Source of the DNA: Rutidosis leptorrhynchoides
Taxonomy: Eukaryota; Streptophyta; Magnoliopsida; Asterales; Asteraceae
Length of the DNA: 64,000 nt
Assembly (NCBI RefSeq): GCF_046630445.1
Contig: NC_092341.1
Span: 33,870,501-33,934,500, forward strand
Direction: 5' to 3'
Translations under genes and position numbers: made by a program
The notes under the pieces: generated by a model
What the model was told of the DNA's origin: nothing
What the model saw: the letters and a program-made list of their open reading frames with translations, nothing else
The model's database searches: none
Shown here: positions 21,106-34,002 of the stretch, in pieces
How positions within the stretch are numbered: position 1 is the first letter of the stretch
Layout of the letters: each line of letters starts with the position of its first letter

Positions 21106-23284
21106 ATTGGTTGTAGGGAATTAGGCTGCATTGATGTCGTTACCCGAGTCAATAGGGTGCACTAGTGAGTCTAGTCTACAGCTCGGCCTATAATATATTA
21201 TTATATGTGATTATTTGTATCGTATTGGTATGTATGTTGTTATCATACATACATCTCTATTATGTTCTGAATCCGGGAGAAACTCCCATTCCGATTTAAA
21301 CGTATTCTCAGACTCATGCGAACTTATCCATATAAGAACACCTCGGGTAGTGAAACCGAGGGATGTCATTCTTGACTTCTGAAATTCTCGACATTTCTAT
21401 GTCATCTATTATGGTTATGTATATAACGTTTGAGTTATATTACGCGAGATGTTATTCTTGACTTCTAAATGCTCGGCATTTCAATGTCAGCTATTATGTT
21501 TAGGTATATAACATTCTTGTTATATTACGTGCCTTTGTGCCGATGTGCCTATGTGCTTTGGTTTTTGAACCGAAAAATGTCATTATTGACTTTTAGAGAT
21601 TTTTGGTACTTCGAAGACATTTTTATGTCATCGTTACTCCTATTCATTATTTTTGATGTTTTTGTCTCTTGTGCTATCCTTAGCACATTGTTTAAGAAAT
21701 CATTTTAGAAAAATTGTGTGGAAATTCGAGGTTGATCGCGTGTCCTGACCTCATGTAGTGCTATTAGAATGGAACTATGAATTAGTGAAATATAATGGCG
21801 TCAGGCCAACGTGATTATATTACGTTAATTCATAAAGAAGTCTCAATATTGTGACATGAGGAATAGAAAGCGAGTCAAAGAAAATTTTTACACTACTCGT
21901 TCAGAAGTTCCGATGTATTACATGGATAGGAAAAATATTCATTATCTTATTTATTGATATACGAGAAGTTTGTTTTAACTAGATTGTCTATCTCATGCTC
22001 TATCCTTCATAACTCGCTTGTTAGTAACAGCATCGCTCGGGAACAGTTTTGGCCTAAGGACTTATGTCCTGATAATAGTCAAAACAACATTTAACTCATT
22101 GGTTTTCATGACCTCGTAACATTTGTTGGTCAAATGTCGCACGACGATTCAAGTCCTTTACTCGATCTTCCACGATCTTACTTCAACTTGTAACCTCTGA
22201 AATACAGATACTCTGTTATCATCGGGAGTTTTACACATTTGTCTAATTGGGCGGTCCTCACGGGATTATGGGCGAATAGAAGTAATAAAATATTTTGTCA
22301 TGTATACAACTTATAAAATCATATATGTACGTATGGATTCAAATGAATAAATTTACCCTTACCTATTTTGGCTAGTATATACTAAATCATACCTTCAAAA
22401 TTATTTTAAAACCACTCATTTATTGAGCTGTTTGATTAAGTCAATTTGTGTTATAAAAAAATGGTACACGTTGTACATACTTCTAAATTTATTAAGAACT
22501 ACGTTTCGTTTATGTTGTCACATCAAACGTTTAAAGCTTTTTCAAAACTCCTTTGATTAATTTTATCAAATTTTCGCATTACTCTACAGAGTGTTTAGAT
22601 CACAGTTCTTCTCATCCTCGGTTTAAGGATGAAACTTACCATTAAGTTCATTGATAGAAACTCTTACGCCACTTTGGATGTCGGTTTTATAAAATTTGTT
22701 GAAAAGTCTTTGCGCTCATAAAATTTTCCCTCTTATGGTTGGACATGGCCGAAACACGGACCGATAAATCAATTTTCTGGGATACGCTCGGTGGTCACCC
22801 TATTGTAGAAAAGGCGCTAGGTGGGTTTCTACCCCAACTGTTGTTATAGTGGGTATCATGGATATATATTACACTAGACTGTTTGAGGAGTTTCTACTCT
22901 CAATATTCGCTGTCAACCGCAACACTCTCATAAACATCAATCCTAGGATTCAATACTTTGAGGTGCACGAAATTATTTTTGGAAGATTCATTTCACCTGG
23001 AGTCGACCATTCTTTATAACCCATGATTCGCGTTCTTTTCATCCGCACATAAATTTAAGAATATGGATGAATCCTAGATTTCCTCGCTCATTTTACAAGG
23101 AAGTTCACTCTCGCTGAAATATCACCCCTTTCGTACGTCTTCCTTTCGGAAATGTAATTGAAAATTTACTTTGAAGTTCATGATCCTCGTTATCTCCTTT
23201 GAGAGAATTTCCTTAAATATCTATGCCACCGATGTGACTACTCAATATATTTCTTCTTTCATTGTTACAACTATATTTCATTCA
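21106..23284 (+). other. Non-coding stretch where gag and protease are expected
   Basis: No zinc knuckle, DTGA/DSGA protease motif or gag WW motif could be found in any frame, and no frame stays open for long. It holds three imperfect direct repeats (21363-21650). Sequence similarity to RT begins abruptly near 23285. It may be filler acquired when gag-protease was lost, or very old gag; I cannot decide. Confidence 0.6.
21363..21650 (+). repeat. Three imperfect ~85-bp direct repeats in the internal leader
   Basis: Units start near 21363, 21449 and 21577. Each has ATGTCATTCTTGACTTCT or a variant, then a CGACATTT..ATGTCA motif; the first two also share a TATATAAC..TTATATTACG tail. Confidence 0.7.
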
Positions 23285-25936
23285 TCCTAATTCGTCCCCT
23301 TGGGGAGCTTTTGTTTTGTTGTTAAGAAGAAAGGTGGTTCGTTCCGATTGTGCATTGATTATCGCGAGCTGAACGAGCTTACTGTTGAGAATCGTTATCC
23401 TCTTCCGAGAATTTATGATCTGTTCGATCAACTTCAAGGTTCGTCCATTTATTCTAAGATCGATCTTCGATCCGGCTATCATCAGTTGCGTGTTAAAGAA
23501 CCTGATGTTTCAAAAACTGCTTTTCGCACCCATTACGGTCACTTTGAATTTCTTGTTATGCCGTTCGGATTGACAAATGCACCTGCTGTGTTCATGGACC
23601 TCATGAACCGTGTGTGTAGACCCTATCTGGACAAATTCATTATTGTTTTCAACGACGACATCCTTATTTATTCAAAGAATGATGAAGATCACGAAGAACA
23701 TTTGAAGTTAGTGCTTGATCTGTTGAGGAAAGAAGAGTTGTACGCTAAGTTCTCTAAGTGTGCTTTCTAGTTAAGAGAAGTTCAATTCCTTGGTCATATT
23801 GTTAGTAAACAGGGAACACAAGTTGATCCTGCTAAGATTGAGGCGATTGAAAAGTGGGAAATTCCAAAAACTCCTACCCAAGTTCGTCAGTTTCTAGGGT
23901 TGGCAGGTTATTATAGAAGGTTCATTCAAGATTTTTCACGAGTAGCAAAACCTCTGACTGCTTTAACGCACAAGGGGAAGAAGTATGAGTGGAAGAGTGA
24001 ACAAGAGTCTGCTTTCCAAACTCTGAAGAAGAAGTTAACTTATGCACTGATATTATCACTACCTGAGGGTAACGATGATTTTGTTATCTATTGTGATGCT
24101 TCATGTCAAGACTTTGGTTGTGTTTTGATGCAACGAAAGAAAGTCATTGCTTACGCGTCACGTCAGTTGAAGATTCATGAACAGAATTATACAACCCATG
24201 ATATAGAATTGGGAGCTGTTGTGTTTATACTCAAGGATTGGAGACATTACTTATATGGGGTCAAACGTACTGTGTACACTGATCACAAAAGTCTTCAACA
24301 CATCCTTGATCAGAAACAGTTGAATATGAGGCAACGAAGATGGATTAAGACGTTGAATGATTATGATTGTGAACTTTTATATCATCCGGGAAAGGCCAAC
24401 ATTGTGGCCGGTGCATTAAATCGTAAAGAAAGGGCTGAACCTCGCAGGTTTAGAGCCTTGAATATGACAATTCGAACAAACCTCGCAAGGTAGATTCTTG
24501 CAGCTCAATAAGAAGCCTTGAAGGAGGAGAATTTTGTAACGGAAAGGTCCGAGGCTTGAGTAAATAGTTTGAGGTACGAACTGATGGTACTCGGTATTTT
24601 ACGGGACGCCTTTGGGTTCCGAAGTTTGGTGATCTGCGACAACTTGTTTTAGATGAGGCTCATAAGTCTAGGTACTCTATTCATCCTGGTTCAGGAAAGA
24701 TGTATCATGATCTTAAGGAGTTGTATTGGTGGCCTAATTTGAAAGCTGATGTGGCTACGTATGTGGCTAAGTGTTTGACCTGCGCTAAGGTTAAAGCTGA
24801 ACATCAGAAATTGTCTGGACTTTTGGTGCAACCTGAGATTCCCGAGTGGAAGTGGGAAGGGATTACGATGGATTTTATTACAAAGTTACCGAGAGTTGCG
24901 GGTGGCTATGATACCATTTGGATGATTGTAGATCGACTCAGAAAGTCGGTTCACTTTTTGCCGATTAAAGAAACGGATTCGATGGAGAAGCTTACTCGTT
25001 TGTATTTGAAGGAGATTATTTCTAGACATGGTGTTCCTGTATCTATTATTTCAGACCGAGACAGTCGATTTATATCGAGGTTTTGGCAATCTTTACAGGA
25101 AGCTTTGGGAACTAAGTTGGATATGAGCACCGCTTATCATCCGCAGTCAGATGGTCAGAGTGAAAGGACCATTCAAACGTTAGAAAACATGTTACGAGCA
25201 TGCGTTAATGATTTTGGTAATGGTTGGGATAGATATTTGCCGCTGGCAAAATTTTCTTATAATAACAGCTATCATGCAAGCATTAAGGCCGCACCGTTTG
25301 AGGCTCTGTATGGTAGGAAGTGTAGGTCTCCTATATGTTAGCATGGGGTTGGGGATGCTCAACTCACATGCCCAGATATTTTTCATGAGAGTACCGAGAA
25401 GATCGTACAGATTAAGGAAAGATTGAGAACTGCCAGAAGTCGGCAATAGAGCTATGCCAATAAGAGGAGGAACGATATTGAATTTTAGGTCGGTGATCAT
25501 GTTATGTTGAAGGTATCACCTTGGAAGGGCGTGATACGTTTTGGTAAAAGGGGAAACTTGAATCCTCGTTTTGTTGGACCGTTTGAGATTATTGAGAGGG
25601 TTGGACCCGTGGCTTATCGTTTGAAATTGCCACAAGAACTCAGTGCTGTTCATGACATTTTTCATGTATCGAATTTAAAGAAGTGTTTGGTCGAGGCCGA
25701 TTAGACTATTCCTCTAGAGGAGATTCATGTTGATAAACAACTCCATTTTTATTGAGAAACCTGTCGAGATTATGGATCGAGAGGTTAAGACTCTCAAGCA
25801 GAGTAGAATTCCTATTGTTCGAGTTAGATGGAACGCCAGATGCGATCCCGAGTTCACTTGGGAGCGTGAAGGTCAGATGAGGCAGAAGTACCCGCATTTG
25901 TTCCCAAATGGCGAGGAAACCCCTGCACCTGCTTAA
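23285..25936 (+). pseudogene. Partial pol (RT, RNase H, integrase, chromodomain-like tail), broken
   Basis: Starts inside RT at the SPWGA motif and ends at TAA 25934. RT (RLCIDYREL, then [11 protein letters not shown] where FIDD is usual), RNase H (CDAS), HHCC and DDE integrase, and the [14 protein letters not shown] to KYPHLF tail are readable. Breaks: a small indel near 23310, TAG at 23768, a frame disruption around 24490-24560, and stops at 25339, 25447, 25486 and 25702, with a further shift near 25755. The FIDD-to-FNDD change touches a residue beside the catalytic Asp pair. It is closest to the other chromoviruses in this window but clearly diverged at the DNA level. Confidence 0.9.
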
Positions 25937-25970
25937 ATTTCGGGATGAAATTTCCGTAACGGGAAGGTAC
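25935..25970 (+). other. Hairpin and polypurine tract before 3' LTR
   Basis: AAATTTCG-GGA-TGAAATTT (25935-25953) and then GTAACGGGAAGGTAC up to the LTR start; the hairpin overlaps the last codon of pol. Confidence 0.75.
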
Positions 25971-27969
25971 TGTAACGACCCTACTTTTTCCGTTATCTTT
26001 TACCATTTATTATTTAACGCCCGTTAATTTTTATTCATGTCACGTCATTTCTATGACCTATATTATTATTTTTGTAATAATATATTAATTATAATGTGTT
26101 ATATGAATATTTGTATTCATATTTAAAGTTGTACGTTTCTACGTGTCGTGAATTTCTATCGGGCGAATCTTTTCGGTTTTCAAACCAACGGTCAAACTTT
26201 TAGGATTTTTAAATCCAAATTATTTTAAATATGATATTTTGATGTCATATGATTATATATAGTGTTTATATATTTTATTCGTCGCGTATTTGTTATCTCT
26301 CCGAAGATTTAATCGCGTAGCGGTGTTTTCGCGTTTTGGGCTTCGATCGGGCGTTCGGGCCACAATCTAATTAACTTTTTACCATTTTGGGCTAGTGGGG
26401 CCCACCCCCATACCATTTTTGGCCGAACACTCCATGGGGAGGGAGTGTTAGGCTCATTTTTTTCCCATTTTTGATTTTTGTAATTTCATTTAACCACTTT
26501 CTAAAAACCTAAACCTAGAAACTCCTCTCTTTTCCTTCTCCCCTCACCTTGGCCGACTTCTTCATCATATTCATCATCATTTTCAGCCACCAACATCAAG
26601 CATACAATTCTTCATCATTTCTCAAGGCTTGTTACATAACCGGGTTGCTATTTTCGCGTTCTTCCATCCTCTTCTTCTCAATTCTTGATTAGGGTATAAA
26701 CCCTAACCCTAATTTTTTGATTTTTCTTTAATTTTACTGTTTTATATGATATTACGATAGTATGATGATTGTATGCTATTGTATTATTGATAGTATGCGT
26801 AGAAATGCTCGTTAATTCATGTTTTCGGTTTGATTAATTTGGGACAGCGGTTTATTTGATTGTTTCTGTAAACCCAACTGATATAAAAGTGAAATTAAAG
26901 TGTCTATATGAGTTCCTCTCATCAAGATATTAATTTTAGACTCCGGATTCATGTTATTTCGATTCCCGGAACATAAGTTATGATCAAAAAGGTGTTTAAT
27001 TGAAAATAAAATGTGAAAACGAATTGGTACATGTATGGTCTGAATTTGTGACTATTTTTAGAGTCTTTAGGGTGTACTAGTGTGTTAGGATTGATGATGG
27101 GATGAACTTTCATGTTCGGGTCATCGAAATCCGAGCTACGAATCACCCGTTATGACTAAAACATGTTTTTGAACGGATTAAAGCTCCAAGCTGATTAATG
27201 GCTGTAAGTCACGACTTGGTGGCTGTTCTTGGGATGTTCTTGAGCATACTAAAGTGTCAGGTGGGTTGGTTAGGCGAATATATATATAAGACTCGCCGAA
27301 AACTGATTCCCGGGGCTCAAGTTATGACCCGATGAACTTTTAATTAAAACTTATGGTTATTAATTAAGACTTATGATAAAAATAATGATTTTCATTATTA
27401 ATAAATTACTTATGATATAAAAAGTAATTATTTTAATTTAAGACTTATGATATACATATTTATTATATCATTTATTAATTAATTATGATTTATGGAACTT
27501 TAACTAAACTTATGAATAATAATACTTTTATTATTAATGAAAAATACTTATGGTAAGTATTAAACTTATATTATGAGATTATTATAATAAGACTTATAAT
27601 AAGAATTAATTAATTATTTAATTATTATACGGCTTAGTTATTATTTAATTATAATTTAATTATTAAATACTTATGATTTAATAATTATAATTAGAAACTT
27701 ATGATATGATTAATAATTCATTATTAATTAATAATACTTATGATATAATTTAATATTTATTATTAATTAATAATACTTATATTATGACTAATATTTAATT
27801 AATTAATTCAATACTTATGTTATATTAATTATATCATTTAAACTTATGTTAACTTTAATAATTCATTTAATTTAATTAAAACTTATGTTATGACATAATT
27901 ATACATATATGACTTTAATTAACGTTATAACCTATATTATTATTATAACTTATACTTTTAAAATTAACG

Positions 27970-28047
27970 TTGACTATGTTTGACCAAGGTTGACTTTTGA
28001 GTTGACTTTCGGTTGACTTTGACTTTCAGTTGATTTTTGTTGACTTT
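27970..28047 (+). promoter_or_regulatory. W-box cluster in 3' LTR
   Basis: Same run of TTGACT/TTGACC cores as at 19798-19873. Here it faces the Athila gag and pol downstream, so it could drive read-out transcription. Confidence 0.5.
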
Positions 28048-28055
28048 CTAATTAA

Positions 28056-28264
28056 GGAAACTTTCCTAACTTAAAAATTTTCTAAAAATAGAAACTTTCT
28101 AAATATGGAAACTTTCTAAATTTGGAAACTTTCCAAAAATAGAAACTTTCTAAATTTGGAAACTTTCTAAAAATAGAAACTTTCCAAAAATAGAAACTTT
28201 CCAAAAATAGAAACTTTCCAAAAATGGAAACCTGCTAAAAATAGAAACTTTCTAAAAATAGAAA
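28056..28264 (+). repeat. ~16-bp minisatellite, 3' LTR copy
   Basis: About twelve imperfect GAAACTTTCYAAAWWT units, three more than in the 5' LTR. Confidence 0.9.
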
Positions 28265-29319
28265 GTGTGTGTCTGTACGCTGTTCCGATCAAACCGATGC
28301 ATGTTGAATATTGTTCTATGTCTACTTGCAACATGTACAAAAGCTATCATACTAAGACTTGACCTACGTTAGTTATTTATATCGACCTGCTTTATTTATA
28401 GGTCGGCGTTGTGATCATTCCTGATCACTTTACTTCATTTGCTATTCGCATATTTGTGTGGTTACTTCGTTTGCTATTAAGGTGAGTTATAGTCCCATTT
28501 TCAATTTTAAAACTTTTGGGATGAGAATACATGCAATTTATTTTATATTTTGGACACAAGTGGAAGTTGGTTTAAATTATTCATTATGAGTTGAACAAAA
28601 ATATTCCCTAGTCTGGTAACTGTAATCACTGGTTTCTACTAGTGAACGCGAATCCTACGGATAGATCTATCGGGTTTGACAATCCCATTTCGAGCTAGTC
28701 GCGCTAGCTATTTATAATCGGAATGTTTAGTACTTTGTATTTTGTTGCAGATACACTTGTTCGGTGTATATTATTTATTGTGTTTGGCAAGGGTAAATAA
28801 ATGGTTAAGTAGTTACCAGGTGGCTCACGGTAAATGAAATAATGTTTTTATATATTTTCTAGCATATAATTTTGTGGTCCAAAAAGGGGTTTTTATGTTT
28901 TCAAACATAAAATTTTATGGTTTAAATTAAATTTTGTTTGCAATATTAAACCTATAATTCACTCAACATTTTTGTTGACAGTTACTCGCATGTTTTATTC
29001 TCAGGTTCATGATTGATTGCTTCCGCTGTGCTTAGAGAGTCTACATATTTATGATGGCAGCTTTTGTTAAACATTAACTTGCATTTTATTTTGATACATT
29101 TAATAGTGGATGTTGTTGACTTGTTTTGGTCAACTCTTGGTTAAGTAATAATGTATGGTTTTTCTAAACTTACATATTTTGGTAGGTTTTCTTTATGGGA
29201 AATCATTTTTAAATAAAGAATGCAAAGTTATTTATCAAATTCATATAGAGTTATGATCAAGCTATTGGACCAAGATAACGATGGTCGTCAAGTGTACTTT
29301 GACGGGTCGTTATAAGATG

Positions 29320-29628
29320 ATTAAAGATATTCACTCAATACGAATTTGTTGTGAGCAGTGTGGAGGACCACATTTGAAAAAAGATTGTCTCAGTATTGAA
29401 CAAACAATGGAACAAAGAGAGAATGTTTCATACATGAACCAAAGGCCTGGAAATAATTATCAGAATAATTATCAACCGCCAAGACCGATCTACAATCAAA
29501 ATCAGAACTATAACCGAAATGTTCCATACAACAACCAACAAGGTCCTAGCAATCAACAGGTATCTAATAATACTTACAATCAGCAAAGACCTATTTTTCA
29601 AAACAAACCGATGATAAAAAGCCAAATT
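29320..29628 (+). pseudogene. Athila-type gag, C-terminal fragment with zinc knuckle
   Basis: Continues the frame broken at 17798. A CX2CX3HX4C knuckle (CEQCGGPHLKKDC) is followed by an Asn/Gln/Tyr-rich stretch (NNYQNNYQ, NQNQNYN), usual for the end of Athila gag. The frame closes at TAG 29629 because of a one-base shift near 29608; the alternative frame then continues into pol. Confidence 0.85.
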
Positions 29629-32600
29629 TAGAAGATATGATGTCGAAGCTAGTTGAATCTCAAACGCAGTTTTTCACATCCCAGAAACAAACCAATGAAC
29701 AAAATGCTCCAGCATTTAGAAATCAACAAGCTTCTATTCAAAATTTGGAATAAGAAGTAAGTAACCTAGCAAGGTTAATAGGTGAAAGAAAATTGGGAAG
29801 TTTACCTAGTGATACAAATGCTAACCCCCGGAATCAAACAGCTAAAGCCATTACCAAAAGAAGTGGTATTACACTTAAACCACCTGAAATACCTGTAATT
29901 TCTGATGACTCTATTCCTACTCCACAAGAACCACAACCTGAGCAAGATAAGGAAAGAGAACCGGTAGTTGAAAAGGTTAATGAAGATAACACAGTTAAGG
30001 CTAAACCTTATGTTAAACCATACCAACCACCACTTCCTTACCCGAGTAAAATGAGAAAAGAAAGACTTGAAGTCGAGCAATCCAAATTCTTGGATATGTT
30101 TAAACAAATAAATGTAAATCTTCCTTTCATTGATGTGATATCAGAAATGCCTAGATATGCCAAATTCTTGAAAGATCTAATCACAAATATAAAGAAAATG
30201 GAAGAACTCTCGGCTGTTACAATGAATGCTAATTGTTCTGCAATACTATTGAATAAGATACCAGAAAAATTATCAGATCCAGGAAGTTTCACAATTTTAT
30301 ATTTTCTGGATAGTCTTAGTTCAATAGAAGCATTGGCAGACTTAGGTGCTAGTATAAATTTAATGCCATATTCACTATACGCTAAACTAGACCTTGGAGA
30401 ATTAAAATCAACACGAATAAGTATACAACTAGCAGATCGATCAGTAAAATATCTTAGAGGGATAATGGAGAACATGCTAGTTAAAGTTGGTACTTTAGTA
30501 TTTCCAGTAGATTTTGTTATTCTAGACATGGAAGAAGATTCTTGAGTTCCTCTCATATTAGGATGACCATTCTTAAACACGGCTAAAGCAATAATAGACG
30601 TATTTGGTAAGAAACTGACCCTAAGTATAGAGGACGAGAGTGTTACCTTTTCTGTTGATAGAGCCATGCAACAACCGTAATCTGCAGATGATACATGTTA
30701 TTATATTCAAACTATAGATTCACATACAGAATTGTTAGAAGAATTTCCAGAATTACAAGGAACGGGAGAATGTTCTTTAGGAGAAGGAACTGAACTAATT
30801 GATGAAACTGAAATGTTAGCTACACTTATGACTAATGGATATGAACCAACAACAGAAGAAATTCAAATGCTAAAAGAGGAAGACAGATATCGATACAAAT
30901 CATCGATAGAAGAACCACTGACATTAGAGTTAAAGTCACTTCCAAACCATTTAGAATATGCTTATTTACATGGTGAATCTGAATTACCTGTAATAATATC
31001 GTCTTCTCTTACTGAAAATGAAAAATCTCAACTCATTTCTGTGCTAAAAGCTCATAAACCAGCTATTGCATGGAAAATTCATGACATTAATGGAATAAGT
31101 CCTTCGTATTGCACACATAAAATCCTTATGGAAGAAGGTCATAAAACGTATGTGCAACGCCAACAAAGACTAAATCCTAATATGCAAGATGTTGTTAAGA
31201 AAGAAATAATTAAACTGCTAGATGCAGGTTTAATTTATCCAATCTCTGATAGTCCATGGGTAAGCCTAGTTCAATGCGTACCTAAGAAGGGTGGCATGAC
31301 TGTCATCACAAATGAGAAAAATGAGCTTATTCCTACTAGGACTGTAACAGGATGGCTTGTTTGTATTGATTATAGAAAATTAAATGACGCCACCAGAAAA
31401 GATCACTTTCCCTTACCTTTCATGGATCAAATGTTGGAAAGATTAGCCGGAAATAGTTACTATTGTTTTCTTGACATTTTTCCGGATACTTTCAAATTCC
31501 AATAGCACCCGAGGATCAAAAGAAAACCACGTTCACGTGCCCTTATGGTACTTTTGCTTACAAACGCATGCCATTTGGACTTTGCAACGCCCCTGCAACC
31601 TTTCAAAGGTGTATGATGGCAATTTTTCACGACATGATAGAAGAATGCATGGAAGTTTTCATGGATGACTTTTCAGTCTTCGGTGATACTTTTGAAACAT
31701 GTTTAGTTAATCTTGAACGAATGCTTATTAGATGCGAACAATCAAATCTAATACTTAATTGGGAGAAATGCCATTTCATGGTTAAAGAAGGCATCGTTCT
31801 TGGTCATAAAATTTCAAAGGAAGGAATTGAAGTGGATAGAGCTAAAGTAGATGTAATTGCTAAACTTCCACATCCCACCAATGTTAGAGGAGTTAGGAGT
31901 TTTCTAGGGCAAGCCAGTTTTTACCGATGTTTCATAAAAGATTTTTCTAAAATTGCCACTCCTATGAATAAACTCCTAGAAAAGGATGCTCCATTCATCT
32001 TTTCAGATGAATGCATCAAATCTTTTAATATTCTTAAAGAAAAACTCACTAATGCTCCGATCATGATAACTCCAAATTAGAATCTACCGTTTGAACTTAT
32101 GTGCGATGCAAGTGATTTTGCAATGGGAGCCGTTTTAGGACAAAGGATTGAAAAACGATTTCAACCTATTTATTATGCTAGTAAGACGTTACAAGGAGCA
32201 CAAACGAATTATACAACTACTGAAAAAGAACTCCTTGCTATTGTCTTTGCTTTTGACAAATTTCGTTCATATCTCATTCTAGCTAAAACGGTGGTCTATA
32301 CTGACCATTCTGCTCTTAGATACCTATTTTCGAAACAAGATACCAAACCACGATTAATCCGTTGGATCTTACTCTTACAAGAGTTCGATATTGAAATCCG
32401 AGATAAAAAGGGAGCAGAAAATCTCGCCGCTGATCATCTTTCTCGTCTTAAAAATCCCGAATTAGAAGTTCTAAATGAATCAGCCATACAAGATAACTTC
32501 CCTGATGAATATCTATTGAAGATAGATTATAGTGAAATTCCATGGTTTGCAGACTATGCAAACTACTTAGTATGTGGATTCCTTGAAAAAGGATTATCGT

Positions 32601-33832
32601 ACCAAAAATGAAAGAAATTCTTCAGTGATATAAAACACTATTTCTGGGAAGATCCACATTTGTTTAAAAGTTGTCCCGATGGAATAATACGCCGATGTGT
32701 ATTCGGAGATGAAGCTAGTCAAATCTTAAACCATTGTCACACAGGACCAACAGGAGGGCATTATGGGCCTCAACTTATAGCAAGAAAAGTTTACGATGCT
32801 GGATTCTATTGGCCTACAATATTCAAAGACGCACACCTTCTTTGCAAATCCTATGATGCATGTCAAAGGGCCAGAAAAATAAGTCAACGTAATGAAATGC
32901 CACAAAATGTCATTCAAGTATGTGAAGTATTTGACATTTGGGGTATTGACTTTATGGGTCCATTTTCAAAATCTCATAATAATCTCTACATTCTCGTTGC
33001 CATTGACTATGTATATAAATGGGCGGAAGCACAAGCTCTTCCAACTAACGATGTACGAGTTGTAGTCAACTTTTTAAAATGTCTTTTTGCTAGGTTCGGA
33101 ACACCGAAAGCTTTAATAAGTGATCGGGGTACTCATTTTTGTAATAATCAACTTGAGAAAGTTCTCAAAAGATATGGAGTAACTCATAAAATCTCAACCG
33201 GTTATCATCCACAAATAAGTGGACAAGTTGAAAATACCAACCGAGCCTTAAAACGTATTCTAGAGAAAACCGTAGGATCAAATCCGAAGGAATGGTCCAT
33301 AAAATTAGAGGATGCACTCTGGGCTTTTAGAACAGCCTACAAAACTCCAATTAGAACCACACCTTTTAGACTCGTTTACGGAAAAGCATGTCACCTTCCA
33401 GTAAAAATTGAGCACAAAGCATTTTGGGCTTTGAAGACATGTAATCTTGATTTACATGAAGCCAGACGTCTATGGTTAAGTCAACTAAACGAATTAGAAG
33501 AATTAAGACATGAAGCATATGAAAATTCGTTAATCTATAAAGAAAGAACGAAGAAATGGCATGATAAAAGAATCAGAAGTTCAAAAGAATTTAAAGAAGG
33601 AGACAGAGTTCTTCTTTTCAATTCACGATTCAAGCTATTTCCTGGAAAATTGAAATCAAGATGGTCTGGACCATTCATAGTCAAAAGAGTTTTCCCGTAC
33701 GGAACAGTAGAATTAATAAATTCAAATGGGATTGAATTTAAAGTTAATGGTCACAGAGTTAAACATTACATAGAAAGTCCGATGGAAGTTGAAGATGAAG
33801 TTAATCACAATTTCGACACCACAGCTAACTAA
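29609..33832 (+). pseudogene. Athila-type pol: protease, RT, RNase H, integrase, broken
   Basis: Reads in frame 3 up to about 31480 and frame 2 after that. Protease: DLGASINLMPYSLY near 30340. RT: VCIDYRKLN, MPFGLCNAPATFQ and MDDFSVFG (31661-31684). RNase [17 protein letters not shown]. Integrase: HHCC zinc region at 32731-32880, then [16 protein letters not shown] and YHPQ..GQVE. Breaks: TAA 29751, TGA 30543, TGA near 30564, TAA near 30678, a one-base deletion near 31480, TAG 32078 and TGA 32609. Several look like Trp or Arg codons lost by G-to-A or C-to-T change. The C-terminal ~390 codons from 32660 are uninterrupted. It ends at TAA 33830-33832. Confidence 0.9.
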
Positions 33833-33841
33833 GTGTGGGAA
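33831..33841 (+). other. PPT-like motif after pol
   Basis: AAGTGTGGGAA directly at the pol stop; the same 11-mer recurs at 51307 and as the tract before the 3' LTR (52944). Confidence 0.5.
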
Positions 33842-34002
33842 GGTTCGAATCTTTTTAGGGTAATATATCTTTCTGTTAGAGTTAGATATTCTGTTTTCAT
33901 GTAGTTCTCGAGAATGGAATCCGAATGGTCTTTCCCTAGCAGACCCTAAAGAACTAGTCTTCTCCCCCCATTCTGAATTTTTATTTTTTTAGGTTTTACG
34001 AG

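Larger units (their letters stand above)
17799..29314 (+). mobile_element. Complete nested chromovirus (Tekay-like) lacking gag and protease, TSD AGATG
   Basis: LTRs at 17799-21091 and 25971-29314, primer site at 21094 and a purine tract ending at 25970 delimit an 11.5-kb element. AGATG occurs directly before (17794-17798) and after it (29315-29319). LTRs begin TGTAACGACC and end GGTCGTTATA, a near inverted repeat with TA instead of CA. The internal region is only about 4.9 kb: 2.2 kb without recognisable coding, then a broken RT to chromodomain-like region. It looks like a non-autonomous derivative. Confidence 0.93.
25971..29314 (+). repeat. 3' LTR of the 17.8-29.3 kb element (3344 bp)
   Basis: Starts TGTAACGACCC and ends GGGTCGTTATA, followed by the target duplicate AGATG. 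It differs from the 5' LTR by scattered substitutions and by about three extra minisatellite units (28056-28264). W-box cluster at 27970-28047, telobox at 26698-26712. Confidence 0.95.

Noticed and set aside
21469..21708. 79-aa hydrophobic ORF in the 17.8-29.3 kb element
   Set aside because: Lies across the direct repeats; hydrophobicity reflects T-rich DNA, no family resemblance.
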